Assembly: GCA_014155875.1 (NCBI GenBank)
Contig: JACEFZ010002099.1
Span: 62,001-126,000 of the forward strand
Direction: 5' to 3'
Length of the DNA stretch: 64,000 nucleotides
Source of the DNA: Cepaea nemoralis
Taxonomy: Eukaryota; Mollusca; Gastropoda; Stylommatophora; Helicidae
The notes under the pieces were generated by a model. It saw only the letters and a list, made by a program, of their open reading frames with translations, had not been told where the DNA came from and did not search any database. Made by a program: the position numbers and the translations under genes. Positions 1-10,581 of the stretch are shown here, in pieces (the first letter of the stretch is position 1; each line of letters opens with the position of its first letter).

Positions 1-1035
1 ACATTCGGACGAGACATTTCACTCGGACGTAAATGCGTAATTTTCCGACTTCAGCAGGCATTTTTTTAATGAGGTTAGCCTTCCTCGGGTTTCGAGGCAC
101 GTTAGACTTATTGTTGTGATGTCGCCCACATCTCAGCTGGTCAGATAGAACGATCATCGACATCACGGTTAACCCTCAAGGGAAGGCAGGGGCAGACCCT
201 TGGCCTATCCAAGGCTATCCAAGGAGGCTTCCATAATTGCAGAGCCGGCACATATTGCTCTGAGACTGGGCTCACCCAAGGAGTTGCCACGTCCTGCTCA
301 TGGCTGCTTTAGTTCCTCACTTCCATGTGCTAGGCATCTCGTTTGCCACTGGTGGCTCAAGCACACACCAGGAACTGTCAGACTGCGGGCGACATCCACT
401 CGGTAAGCTTTTGCTTTTGACTTCGGACCACGCAATGGATTCGCTAGCCGTGCGTTCCATTTCGTGTTAGTGAGACGTTTTTTTCCACTTTTGTCTACGC
501 TCCATGAGTTAGATACAGGCAGTTTTCGTAGCCATTTCATTCGACTGGGACACTTTCTGCATTTTTATTCTCGATCACGAGGTACATGTGCTGCCGGCTC
601 AGCAACTTACCTCCGTGCAGCAGTGAGCGAGAAACGGCCAGGCCCTCTTATCCGGGAATCCGTCATATCCCCCAGCTGAGAGCTTTCGAACAAGTATCAG
701 AACTGGGCATGTAGCGTGCTCAGTATCCCACATATATTTTTCGGTAGGTGGGTATCGGCCCGGCTCTCACGGGTTTGTGGCTTAGAGGCGTTCAGCCTAA
801 GTCCTCGACAGAGAGCCTTAGAGTATTGTCCGGACCAAGAACTTCTGCCTTCGTGTGCCTAATTTTAAACTTTTTACTGCTATCCTCAGTCTACCTGCAG
901 AGCAGCAGGTTGTGTCTCTCTTAGTCTGGCCCCTATCCCATAAGCTGTCCGATATATAGTTTTCATCCATCGGCAAGCACATGGGGTCGATGGGACACGC
1001 AAGCTCCCCCACCACGACAAGGTGGTGACACATCG
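1..1035 (-). repeat. Dispersed module M, copy 1 (inverted relative to 5793-6861)
   Basis: Read on the minus strand this matches 5793-6861 read on the plus strand along its whole length, with small indels. Shared landmarks are the edge CGATGTGTC, a GGTGGGGGAGCTTG block, a CTGAACG-CTCTAAG motif resembling the 28S rRNA 3' end, and the outer edge ACGTCCGAGTGAAATGTC. It is cut by the window start, so its outer boundary is not seen. At 1036-1043 it abuts a 5'-truncated LINE ORF2. No credible coding sequence. Parts recur at 14370-14953, 19180-19340 and 20616-20890. Confidence 0.75.
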
Positions 1036-1042
1036 TGGGAGG

Positions 1043-1435
1043 TATTAACATTCGAGGTATAAGATCCAAAATTAATCATCTTATACCACTCATACACAAA
1101 TATAAACCTGATTTTATACTCATACAGAAAACTAACGTTAACACCGACGAACACGCATCATATATCACAACATGCTTAGGTCTAAGACACTCATGTTTTA
1201 GTCTTAGTACTCAATATATCGGATTGGGTACAGCAATAATACAGACATCGGACAGGTGGCAGATTATAGAGAAGGACAGGGACTTCCAGGGAAGGATAGC
1301 TATAGTATAGCCTGTTAGTTCTACCTAACACTGGAAAATTTATTATCACTCTCATATCGGGGTCACAACATCATTTTACGGGGTGATTTTAATTGCGTAC
1401 TTTCGGCGCACGACCTTATAAATGGAGATGTAAGA
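1043..1435 (+). pseudogene. Tx1/L1-like LINE family A copy 1: endonuclease remnant
   Basis: Start of a LINE ORF2 apurinic-endonuclease domain (INIRGIRSKINHLIPLIHKY). It lacks the first ~12 codons seen in the sister copy at 45494, because module M ends just upstream. The expected glutamate motif QET reads QKT here. Around 1308-1320 about 75 bp present in the sister copy (roughly 45786-45862) are deleted, breaking the frame; the DNA then realigns in front of the LRGDFNCVLS-like motif near 1378-1400. This is a dead endonuclease. Family assignment rests on the ORF2 layout and on the CCHC-type ORF1 of the sister copy. Confidence 0.75.
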
Positions 1436-3790
1436 ATGCAAATTAGAAACACAACGGGGGATGAGGAACATCAATTAAACACATTGCAAACAATTTTAGA
1501 TATCCATGGGCTAACAGACGCATACATGCAGATGCATCTCCATGGAATAGATACAACACACACAAACAATGCGCATAATAGAGCAGCGCGATTAGATAGA
1601 ATTTATGCGCCCATAACACATCATATAACACAAGTTAAGCATTTACAGGAGACACTGAACTTCACAGACCATAAGGCTGTATTTGCAACAATAAACACAG
1701 TACAAGCAACACCACATCCTAGAAGATCTCCCCATTGGAAACATAACAGCACACTTTTACAAAATCAGGACTATGTAGATTGCATAACAAAACTGATCCT
1801 CACATACACAAGCGATATACCAGAAGGTAATGCGCGAGAACTCTGGGAAATACTTAAACAAACTATACGAGAGAGAACACAAATACTAGCAGCAGTAATA
1901 CACAAGCAAAAACTACAACAAGAAAAAGTATTGGAAAATGCAATTAAACTCTTACTACAGACAGACAAAAATTCACCACACATCATAGCATTACAGGAAG
2001 AATTAGATCTCCACAGACATCATCGATTTCAGGGGGCTTTACTGCGAACAAAGTTACAAACTATAACACAAGAGATACCGAGTAAACAAAAGATAGCTTT
2101 AGAACAAAACATACAGTGCAGCAGACAAATAGGCCAGATAATTGACAGGGATGGAAATATCCAAGTTGAGCCACAACCAATAGCCTTAGCTTTTGAAGAT
2201 TATTACAAGAACCTTTACTCAGAGGAAAACACACAGGCTCACGTGCAAGAAAACTTTATGAAATTCACAAAAGAACTCACAGAGGAACAGAAACTAACAC
2301 TAGATACTAAATTAACACTAACAGATATAACACAAGCGGTTCACGGAATGCAGAAGGGCAAATCGCCTGGCCCTGACGGTATTTCCTCTGAATTCTATCA
2401 GTTTTTCTTTCCTCTTCTAGGTCCCCTTTTACTAGCAGTATTCTCTGAATCTTTCCACAAACATGAACTCCCATCCAGTTTCAACACATTTCCAGTTTCT
2501 TACATCACTCTTATTCCAAAGGAGAACACCGACAAGACACTTTTAAAGAGTTACAGACCGATCTCGCTTTTAAACGTAGACTACAAGATTTTAACAAAGG
2601 CTTTGATGAATAAATTGAAACCAGTAATGGCATCTCTCATTCAAGAAGGCCAGCAATGTAGTGTGCAACACCGGAATATCCAGCAACACACACACTTCAT
2701 AAGGGACATCATCAACTACACACATCTGAAAAACTGTCAGTCCTCAATTCTCTCTTTAGATCAAGAAAAAGCATTCAACAGAATATCTCACTCATACCTC
2801 CACAAAAGTCTCTCACACTGCAAAGTGGGAATTTATTTTCGGACATGGGTCAAAATTTTATATTTGAAACCGGAAAGTCGGATTCTATTAAACCATACCC
2901 TAACCAATTCTTTTAGGTTGACTAGGTCAGTGAGACAGGGATGTCCCTTGTCCACATTACTGTACGTTGTCGCTCTAGAGCCACTTCTAGAAAAGATACG
3001 CCAGGACGACAATGTCAGGGGTACGTACATACCAGGGAAGGGTAAACAAAAGCTGCGTGATTATGCGGACGATACCATTTTCTTTCCGACAACTGAAAAA
3101 GTTGTAGAGATCATTTTGGAAACGTTCTCGTTTTTTGGCAAAGGGAGTGGGGCAAAATTAAACGTCCAAAAATCTACTATAATGGGCTTGGGCAAAGGAA
3201 AAAATAAGGAGGATTTTCCATTTGACTTAACATCAAACAATCTTATAAAAGTGTACGGAATAGTCTTTCCATGTCAACCAAATCAGACACACAAAGACAC
3301 ATGGCGAAATCTAGAGAATAAAATAACAGATATGTTACAGAGATACAAATACAAAACAACTACCATATTTGGTAGAAGTACCATTGTTAATACAAATATA
3401 ATTCCAAAAATACTATATCTGTGCACGGTCCTAGATCCCCCACGTCAGACTGTCACAAACATAAACAAAGAGATTAGACGCTTTGTGTTTGGCAGCACCA
3501 TCTACAGTATCAAACATACTACACTCATGCAAGACAAACAAGATGGAGGTATCGCCCTCCAAGACATAATAACCAAGATACAAGTACTTAGGATCAAACA
3601 CGTAAGCGAAATCCTACAACACCCAGAAAAACACCCCTTAGCACACTATTACATTGGAATTAGGCTATCTTATTTAAAACCTATTAGGAATACATCCTCA
3701 CATTACTTTGGCACTCTCCCAACATTTTACAAAACATGTATTTCAGCTATTAAAGACACAAAAAATTACTTCACAAGAAAACACATATAA
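1436..3790 (+). pseudogene. Tx1/L1-like LINE family A copy 1: reverse transcriptase ORF2 segment (784 codons open)
   Basis: Largest open stretch of this LINE, covering the end of the endonuclease (TDHKA near residue 80) and the whole reverse transcriptase. Motifs in order are GKSPGPDGIS (~residue 305), YRPISLLN (~373), SLDQEKAFNRIS (~440), RQGCPLST (~500) and YADDT (~542), as in template-primed non-LTR reverse transcriptases. The usual AFD of motif A is AFN here, whereas the sister copy at 47300 has AFD, so a conserved residue is lost. The first Met is only an internal methionine. Open length is unusual for this window and suggests a relatively young copy. Confidence 0.85.
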
Positions 3791-4393
3791 TCTACAAGCA
3801 TTTAGTTAAACTACAAGCAACCCCAGTACACCTCAGAATTAAAAGAGGGTATAGATATTTCATAAAAGATTATGCCGAAACTTTCTCTAATATTCACAAC
3901 AAGCAGATTACCCCAAAAGCAAAGTAAATTACATATAGGCTTGTTTACATCATGACCCCCAACAACAGAGAGAACAGCAAAAATAACTAAACAAATACTA
4001 CAGTGTCAGCTTTGTAGACGGAACGTCCAAGATTCAGAAGAGCACATCTATTACGAATGCAAAACAATCATGCCAACAAGAAATCTCCTACAAAACATCC
4101 TAAACATTCAAACGAAACAAAGAACAGATGTTTACAAAGCGATCATGATAAATTCAATTCCTTACTCCACACAAGACATCCACACAAAGCTACTTGTTCT
4201 ATTGGCAGAGTACAGAAATCTTATATGGACATTAAGAAACAAAGCAGTATACAATTACAGAACAATCAACAAAGAAATTGTCCAACAACTTTATCAACAC
4301 AAAGTCTCAAAACGTTCTAAACTTAGCCCCACAAGCGCAAAACCCGAAAGAGTTTTGCCTGAAGACAGCACATATTACATAATAAGCAAATAA
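3791..4393 (+). pseudogene. Family A copy 1: ORF2 C-terminal remnant
   Basis: Continues the ORF2 of 1436-3790 after a frame break at 3790. It aligns with 48137-48890, where a C-x2-C-x9-H-x4-C zinc-knuckle-like motif (CQLC...HIYYEC) is visible. Several stops and frameshifts interrupt it. The two ORFs in the 4057-4393 interval are overlapping frames of this same degraded segment, not separate genes. Confidence 0.7.
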
Positions 4394-4457
4394 CTTGTTT
4401 TAAACAAAGGATACCACAACTGTAAATGTGTTTATTGACGTTATTAATAATCTTACA

Positions 4458-4517
<60 letters not shown>

Positions 4518-4648
4518 ACGTTTATTACTACTGCTATCATTATTATTAATTTTCCCATTATTATATTTGAATGTGCAACATGAAATATATTGTGGATGTG
4601 TATCTGTGTCGTTGGCAGTAACATATGTATGCGTCTGGGTATGGATGC

Positions 4649-4692
<44 letters not shown>

Positions 4693-5029
4693 TGCATGTA
4701 TTTGCACACGCATTTGTACGAATGTGTGTTTGTATGTGTGTGTGTGTGTGTTTGTGTGTGTGTGTATGTGTGTGTGTGTGTATGTGTAGCAGCCTTTAAA
4801 CCAAGGCGATATCTCAAGTATTAAAATGATGTTATATGGTAATGATATCTTTGAATGTATAAACAAATTAAATAAGCCCTTTAAGTACCCTAAGCTAAAG
4901 TGGTTTGTAGTGGTCAGATGTTAAGTCCTTCCCATTGTATCTTAAACCCAGTCACTATCACAGCTTTGAATCAATTACCACCCTGGGGACAGGCCATGGA
5001 CTCTAATTGCTAGTTATAAATCCCTGATT
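4394..5029 (+). repeat. Family A copy 1: 3' untranslated region with (ATT)n and (TG)n
   Basis: Non-coding sequence shared with 48930-49655. It carries an ATT microsatellite at about 4459-4515 and TG runs at about 4650-4790. Asparagine- or histidine/threonine-rich peptides predicted here are microsatellite translations. The stretch ends at AATCCCTGATT (5019-5029), where the composite insertion 5030-7435 begins; the homologous locus near 49645-49656 is uninterrupted. Confidence 0.75.
5019..5029. repeat. Target-site duplication, left copy (AATCCCTGATT)
   Basis: The 11-bp sequence AATCCCTGATT occurs here and again at 7436-7446. The paralogous locus near 49645-49656 has it once with no insertion, acting as a natural empty site. 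This defines 5030-7435 as an insertion with a TSD length typical of LINE-mediated retroposition. Confidence 0.85.
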
Positions 5030-5445
5030 GTGTGGCTGGTCTGGTTCGCTAGATCAGTTCCGCGTCTAGCGTTCGTTGTCTCGGATGGCTGTGTGAGGTG
5101 CACCAAAATGGGATCTTCCCAGCCAACGTAAGTTAGCGAGGCAGGCGTTTCGAGAATGTAACCGCATCGTGCAGCCAGGGTCGTGGTTTGAGCGGCAAAA
5201 GAGCAAAATTTGTACGACCGTTCGACAAAGTCTCGATAAGCGCCCACTCTCTCTCTCTCGATGAGTAGTGGGCCTGCAGTCAGTAAGCTGGTATAGCTTT
5301 TTTCGGTCAGTCCTGTCGGCGTAGATTGTAAGCTCGTCGGTAGGCGTCCAGTGGTTTTGCATGTATCACCTTGTACCGGGAGGGCGCGCTTTAGCGATGC
5401 TACTCTTGGCTTGCGTGTGCGTGAATAGTCCGTCTGTCCGATAGA
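5030..5445 (+). other. Probable 5' ETS-like sequence upstream of the 18S fragment
   Basis: This stretch ends exactly where 18S begins (TATCTGGTTGATCCTGCCAG) and is homologous to 20045-20511, which also ends at an 18S start. Being collinear with 18S in two places, it is most simply read as pre-rRNA leader, possibly including the Pol I start; no promoter can be proven by eye. Short CT runs occur near 5250, expanded to ~90 bp in the second copy. A minus-strand 152-codon ORF across it (5014-5472) has no recognisable motif and I treat it as spurious. Confidence 0.5.
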
Positions 5446-5786
5446 TATCTGGTTGATCCTGCCAGTAGTCATATGCTTGTCTCAAAGATTAAGCCATGCA
5501 TGTCTAAGTTCACACTGTCTCACCGTGAATGGCTCATTAAATCAGTCGAGGTTCCTTAGATAACACGATTCTACTTGGATAACTGTGGCAATTTTAGAGC
5601 TAATACATGCTTACCAAGCTCCGACCCTCGCGGAAAGAGCGCTTTTATTAGTTCAAAACCAATCGTCGTTGCCCTTCGCGGGGCGCGGCGATCCCACTGG
5701 TGACTCTGGATAACTTTGTGATGATCGTATGACCTTACATGCCGGCAACGCATCTTTCAAATGTCTGCCCTATCAAATGTCGATGG
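5446..5786 (+). rRNA. Partial 18S rRNA (5' ~340 nt only)
   Basis: Starts with the universal small-subunit 5' end TATCTGGTTGATCCTGCCAG and continues through GCATGTCTAAGTTCACACTG, the GGCTCATTAAATCAGTCGAG block and GCATCTTTCAAATGTCTGCC, stopping at TGTCGATGG. About 8-10 nt of the expected GGTGAAACCGCG segment are missing near 5525 (CACCGTGAATGG). Module M follows 6 nt after the 18S stops. This is a non-functional fragment, not an rDNA unit. The sequence type resembles gastropod 18S. Confidence 0.9.
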
Positions 5787-5792
5787 CTCCCC

Positions 5793-6861
5793 CGATGTGT
5801 CTCCACCTTGCCGTGGTGGGGGAGCTTGTGTGTCCCTCTGACCCCATGTGCTTGCCGATGGATGAAAACTACATATCGGACAGCTTATGGGATAAGGACC
5901 AGACTAAGAGAGACACAACCTGCTGCTCTGCGGGTAGACTGAGGTTAGGATAACAGTCTAAATCAGGCACACGAAGGCAAAAGATTTGGTCCGGACAATA
6001 CTCTAAGGCTCTCTGTCGAGGGTTGAGGCTGAACGCTCTAAGCCACAAACCCTCGGATCTGAGAGCCGGGCCGATAACCCACCCTCCGAAAATAGAGGTG
6101 AGATACTGAGCAAGCTACAAGCCCAAGTCTGATACCTGTTCGAAGGCTCTCAGCTGGGGGATATGAGGGATTCCCGGATGAGAGGGCCTGGCCGTTTCTC
6201 GTTCACTGCTGCACGGAGGTAAGGTGCTGAGCCGGCAGCACATGTAGCCTACCTCGTGAGCGAGTACAAAAAGTCAGAAAAGTGCCCCAGTCGAATGAAA
6301 TGGTTACGAAAACTGTCTGTATCTAACTCATAGAGAGTGTAGACAAAAGTGGAAAAACGTCTCAATAACACGAAATGGAACGCACGGCTAGGGAATCCAT
6401 TGCGTGGTCCGAAGCAACAGCAAAAGCTTACCGAATGGATGTCGCCCGCAGTCTGACCGTTCCTGGTGTGTGATTGAGCGACCAGTGGCAAGCGAGATGC
6501 CCAACACACGGAAGTGAGGAACTAAAGCAGCCATGAGCAGGACGTGGCAACTCCTTGGGTGAGCCCAGTCTCAGAGCAATATGTGCCGGCTCTGCAATTA
6601 TGGAAGCCTCCTTGGATAGCAAGGGAATGCCCATGGTCTGCTCCTGCCTTCTCTTGAGGGCCGACCGCGATGTCGTTGATCGTTCTTTCTTGACCAGCTG
6701 AGATGTGGGCGACATACAACAGTCTAACGTGCCTCGAAACCAGAGGAAGGCTAACCTCATTAAAAAATGCCCGCAAGAAGTCGGAAGTGTCGTCCTACGG
6801 GTGGCAAACTAAAAATTGACACTACGCAATTACGTCCGAGTGAAATGTCTCGTCCGAATGT
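5793..6861 (+). repeat. Dispersed module M, copy 2
   Basis: Homologous, in opposite orientation, to 1-1035. Near 6025-6040 it has CTGAACG-CTCTAAG, resembling the conserved eukaryotic 28S 3'-end motif CTGAACGCCTCTAAGTC, followed by a GAGGGCCTGGCCGTT block also present twice at 20700-20840. The segment 6460-6790 is partly duplicated at 7040-7380. No credible protein: short ORFs on both strands are not conserved between copies. Confidence 0.75.
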
Positions 6862-7318
6862 CTCTCGTGCTAGGAACAGCTCTGACTACCTAGTTTCCGA
6901 ATGCCGCTCTTGTTCGGAACAGCTCTGACTAGGTAGTTTTCCGAATGTCTGTCGTGCCTGGAACAGCTCTGACGGGCGCAACGACAAGCACATGTCCGAA
7001 AACTCGCTGAGTGGATACCGTCTGCAAACCTGTCTGGTTTGTGCGGGAATGGCCCGGGGCAAACGAAATGACCAATATATTGAAGTGAGGATTTAAAGCA
7101 GCCATGAGCAAAGGACGTGACGATTCCATCGGTGAGCCCAGAACCAGGGCGCTATGTGTCGGCCCTGCAACTATGGAAGCAACCTTGAACGGCGGAAAAT
7201 GCTATGGACTGTCCCTGCCTTCCTTTGAGGGATGTCCGTTGTCTTCGACCGTTCAACTTTGGCCAGCTGTGTTGTAGATGGCACCAGATAAGTGAGAGTC
7301 TCCCAGGAATGCTACCTG
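6862..7318 (+). repeat. Diverged partial tandem copy of module M
   Basis: After a short stretch with a repeated GGAACAGCTCTGAC motif (about 6874, 6920 and 6960), 7078-7318 aligns with 6500-6770: shared blocks include AAAGCAGCCATGAGCA, GGTGAGCCCAG and TTGACCAGCTG-like sequence. Divergence is much greater than between the two main M copies, indicating an older duplication. No coding content. Confidence 0.55.
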
Positions 7319-7435
7319 GTCAAAAAAGCACGCTGTAGCCGGATGTGTTGGCCTACGGGTTTCGGTCCAAGGGCGCATAACAGACACACCGCAATCACAT
7401 CTGAAAAAACACTCCGGATGAACGAAAAGAAGAAG
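7319..7435 (+). mobile_element. SINE-like 3' end (diverged copy of the 145-bp SINE)
   Basis: Matches the 145-bp SINE of 49332-49476 in its middle and end: CGGATGTGTTGGCC, ACCGCAATCACATC, CTCCGGATGAACGA and a GAAGAAG tail abutting the right TSD at 7436. It lacks the precise SINE 5' end and merges upstream with module M sequence, as at 14505-14953, suggesting that the short SINE is a shortened form of a longer family. Confidence 0.6.
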
Positions 7436-8045
<610 letters not shown>

Positions 8046-8775
8046 TGCTTTACTACATATAGCAGGATGCTAAAGTAGATCAGTCCTTGAAAGGATTGAT
8101 CTGGCTTTAAACAGTCACGGCAGCGATAGTTTAATTTAAACCCTTTTATTTACGCAACTAAAACTTCTTTCTGAATGAAAATAAAGTGCTATCTCTTAAG
8201 TAATAACAAAACTCTGTGTGTAATATTTCATATTCTGGAAAGATTGTGTATCCCCACCCCCCCCCCCCCCCCCCCCAGATTTTGTGGTGATATTCGTTGG
8301 AGTTGATATTCTGGATATTTCCCCGGAATTATTTAGTTTAGTTTTGTCGTTTAGTCGTTGGATCAACATCACGGCACACGGTTTAACCCATAAGTGCTCC
8401 GTTCTCCTCCTAACTCAAACCTGAGTCTGGAGAAACTCAGCTCAATGCACGAACTCCGTTGCCCCCGGCGAGGATCCTGAAATACTTTAAGTAGATTTTT
8501 AACTCGAAATTTTGCCCGGGCAGCGCCGTTAGGCTACTCTTTTTCGATTTCCAACTGCCAAGGGACTTTTTACTTGCGCAGCAATACACACGGGTGTCCG
8601 ATCTCAATACCCAGAGACCAGGGGTATTACTGGAAGTCCACGTGGATGTTTTAAATACATCCCGGTCCTCACCGGAGCCTGAACCCGGGACCTCCAGCAC
8701 TCGAGGCAGATACCATACCTCGAGACCATTCAGCCCCCCCCCCAGGAATTATTACCGGATACAACTAATTTCAAG
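8046..8775 (+). other. Leader region of Tx1-like LINE family B, copy 1
   Basis: Collinear with 50256-50990. It contains a C homopolymer near 8257-8276, another C-run at about 8734-8744 and a minus-strand tRNA-like stretch at 8672-8737. It precedes ORF1 at 8776 and is probably a mix of the LINE 5' UTR and older sequence. A minus-strand 87-codon ORF at 8437-8700 overlaps the tRNA-like segment and has no recognisable domain. Confidence 0.5.
8672..8737 (-). other. tRNA-like sequence (tRNA-Pro-like, degenerate)
   Basis: Read on the minus strand there is an A-box-like TGGTCTCGAGGTATGG, an anticodon-arm-like stretch with TCGAGTG where tRNA-Pro would have TTCGGGTG, then GAGGTCCCGGGTTCAGGC followed by TCCGG. 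CCGGG and TCCGG form a T-stem closed by one G-T pair around a TTCAGGC loop. The layout aligns with metazoan tRNA-Pro but the acceptor stem and anticodon are degraded. The same sequence is at 50881-50944. Likely the head of an old tRNA-derived SINE or a tRNA pseudogene. Confidence 0.5.
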
Positions 8776-9868
8776 ATGTATTCAAATATCACTGAATTCG
8801 TGGTCTCCGAAAATGACTACGATGTCCAGCTACGATGTAAAGCAACACCTGCACTTATTATGAGTGCCCTAACTGGTCCAGGAGGAGTACCCTTTGGAGG
8901 AGTCGTCGACCTGCATAGGTTCGAAGTTCCCACTAGGTGGTACTTTCACCTGTCAGCAGAGGCTCAGAGAGCCGTATATAGAAAATTACACGGCAAAACG
9001 TTTTCTCTACCAAGTCTAGGGATAGACATATCTCTACAGCACCTAAAGAAAGAAAGAGGCAGGCTGACCATTCACTGGTTACCCCGAACGATTGCTCCCC
9101 AAGGAGTTAAAAAACCTGGTGCACAGCATCATTGGAGATGAAAAGGCTGAGATGTTTTGGATTAAAAATGGGACTGGCAAGTGGGGAGCGCTCTGCAACC
9201 CAAAATAGGAAGTCCCCAATTATATACGGATCTACACTCCTGGTATTACGAACAATAATCACAGAGTGTTGATCACGATGCCGGGGAAGAAGACCAATTG
9301 TCCAGCGTGTGGCCAAAACAACCACTGGGCAAATAAATGCCCACGTCGACGACAACCGATGACACCAACAGCAGTGTGAGTCAGTGTACAAAGCCAAGAA
9401 GATTTCCCACCACTCGAAAGAGAAACTCCTCCACAGGGAGAGATTGAACTGACACAAACTTTCAACAGTCAAATCAACACACAAGAAGACAGGAACACAC
9501 AAGAAAATAACACACAAGAAAATAACACACAAGAAATCAATCCAAGGAATGAAGATTCTGACGGTTTTCAAATCGTCAGCAAACCAATGTAGAAAAAATG
9601 GGCTAACAGAAGACTACTGCAGTCAAAACACAGCGATGACACAGAAACAGACGACTTATCACTGCCAAAGAAAGAAAAAGTCAAAGTCACTATAGGCAAG
9701 ACAAAGGAAACTGAACAAGAACAACAAGGGGAGACTTAAGTACAAGACGAAGACGACACATACAGCATACCAGACACTCTCTTTGTAGACACCAACACAA
9801 GTGATAAGAACGAGGATCAAGATGATCCTCTCACACAAACCTTTGCCACTAAAGACTTGCTCGCCTAA
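8776..9868 (+). pseudogene. Family B copy 1: ORF1 (nucleic-acid binding, CCHC), disrupted
   Basis: First ORF of the family B LINE. The N-terminal part (MYSNITEF..., GPGGVPFGGVVDLHRFEVPT, then WYFHL) resembles the family A ORF1 at 44377 (MASVLKGPCGIGSEGIKSIY, RWYATL). A CCHC knuckle, CPACGQNNHWANKC, lies near 9300-9345 in another frame, followed by a Glu/Lys/Thr-rich acidic tail to about 9868. Stops at 9141, 9208 and 9738 break it. A ~60-bp stretch present in the sister copy (51045-51100) is missing near 8838. Its normal role would be coating LINE RNA. Confidence 0.7.
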
Positions 9869-9949
9869 ATGTACCCATCATGGATAACAACTTTGTATGT
9901 GAATCGATATAGTTATTATATCTCATTTATTGTTTCTACTTAAACTACA

Positions 9950-10581
9950 ATGACTAGTGATTTAATTATTATTACTTTAAACATTTGTGGCATACATACA
10001 AAATTACAACATATTATCACACTAATAAACAAACACAAACCAGACTTTATACTACTACAAGAAACAAACATATGATAAAAACATTCGCACAACATATCAC
10101 CACACAGCTAGGCCTCAAACATTCATACTTTAGTTTAGGCACACACAAAATTGGATCAGGAACATCTATTCTGCAGACATCAGACAGGTGGGATATAATT
10201 AAAACCACCAAGGATAACCAGGGACGAATCTCCATAATACAGGCTGAAAACACTATACATGCATACACCATAGTGAACATACATGTACCACCTAATTACA
10301 ATCATCAACCAAATTTTTACCAAGAATTAGACACCTTACTTATACAAATATACAGAGGGCAAAATGTTATCCTTGCAGGGGATTTCAATTTTGTACTCTC
10401 AGATTTGGATATCGTAGGGGGAGGCAGAGCAGGAATCAAGACACAATTAAGGAGAAATGACAGAAATGGAATACATCAACTGGATATACTAAAAAATACC
10501 TCAGACGCACACAATTTAACAGACGCCCTTAGATACAGACACCCTAATAGCATTGCAACAACACACACAAATAGGACTTAG
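9950..10581 (+). pseudogene. Family B copy 1: ORF2 endonuclease domain, disrupted
   Basis: The ATG at 9950 opens an endonuclease N-terminus (MTSDLIIITLNICGIHTK..., FILLQETN) that hits stops at about 10073; the domain resumes in another frame with KTFAQHITTQLGLKHSYF and NVILAGDFNFVLSDLD, ending at a stop at 10581. LNICG, QETN and GDFN are the usual APE-type motifs. It is related to, but clearly distinct from, family A. The ATG at 9985 opens a non-homologous frame for ~28 codons and is not the true start. Confidence 0.75.

Larger units (their letters stand above)
5030..7435 (+). mobile_element. 2.4-kb composite retroposon: rDNA-like 5' end + module M + SINE-like tail
   Basis: A 2406-bp insertion bounded by an 11-bp TSD. 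In order: ~416 bp upstream of 18S that is shared with 20045-20511 (likely 5' external transcribed spacer); the first ~341 nt of 18S rRNA (5446-5786); module M (5793-6861); a diverged second copy of part of M (about 7040-7318); and a SINE-like end (7319-7435) finishing in GAACGAAAAGAAGAAG. The GAAGAAG end is the 3' end by analogy with the complete SINEs at 49332 and 60401. Whether it moved as one transcript or grew by nested insertion is not settled by the sequence. Confidence 0.65.

Noticed and set aside
4323..4866. Asn- and His/Thr-rich proteins
   Set aside because: Translations of (ATT)n and (TG)n microsatellites in the LINE 3' UTR.
5014..5472. 152-codon minus-strand ORF conserved in part at 20045-20200
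   Set aside because: The shared sequence is the leader next to 18S; the frame is not maintained through the second copy and no domain is visible.
5446..5786. Functional rDNA locus
   Set aside because: Only the first ~340 nt of 18S are present, with an internal deletion, and a repeat follows within 6 nt.
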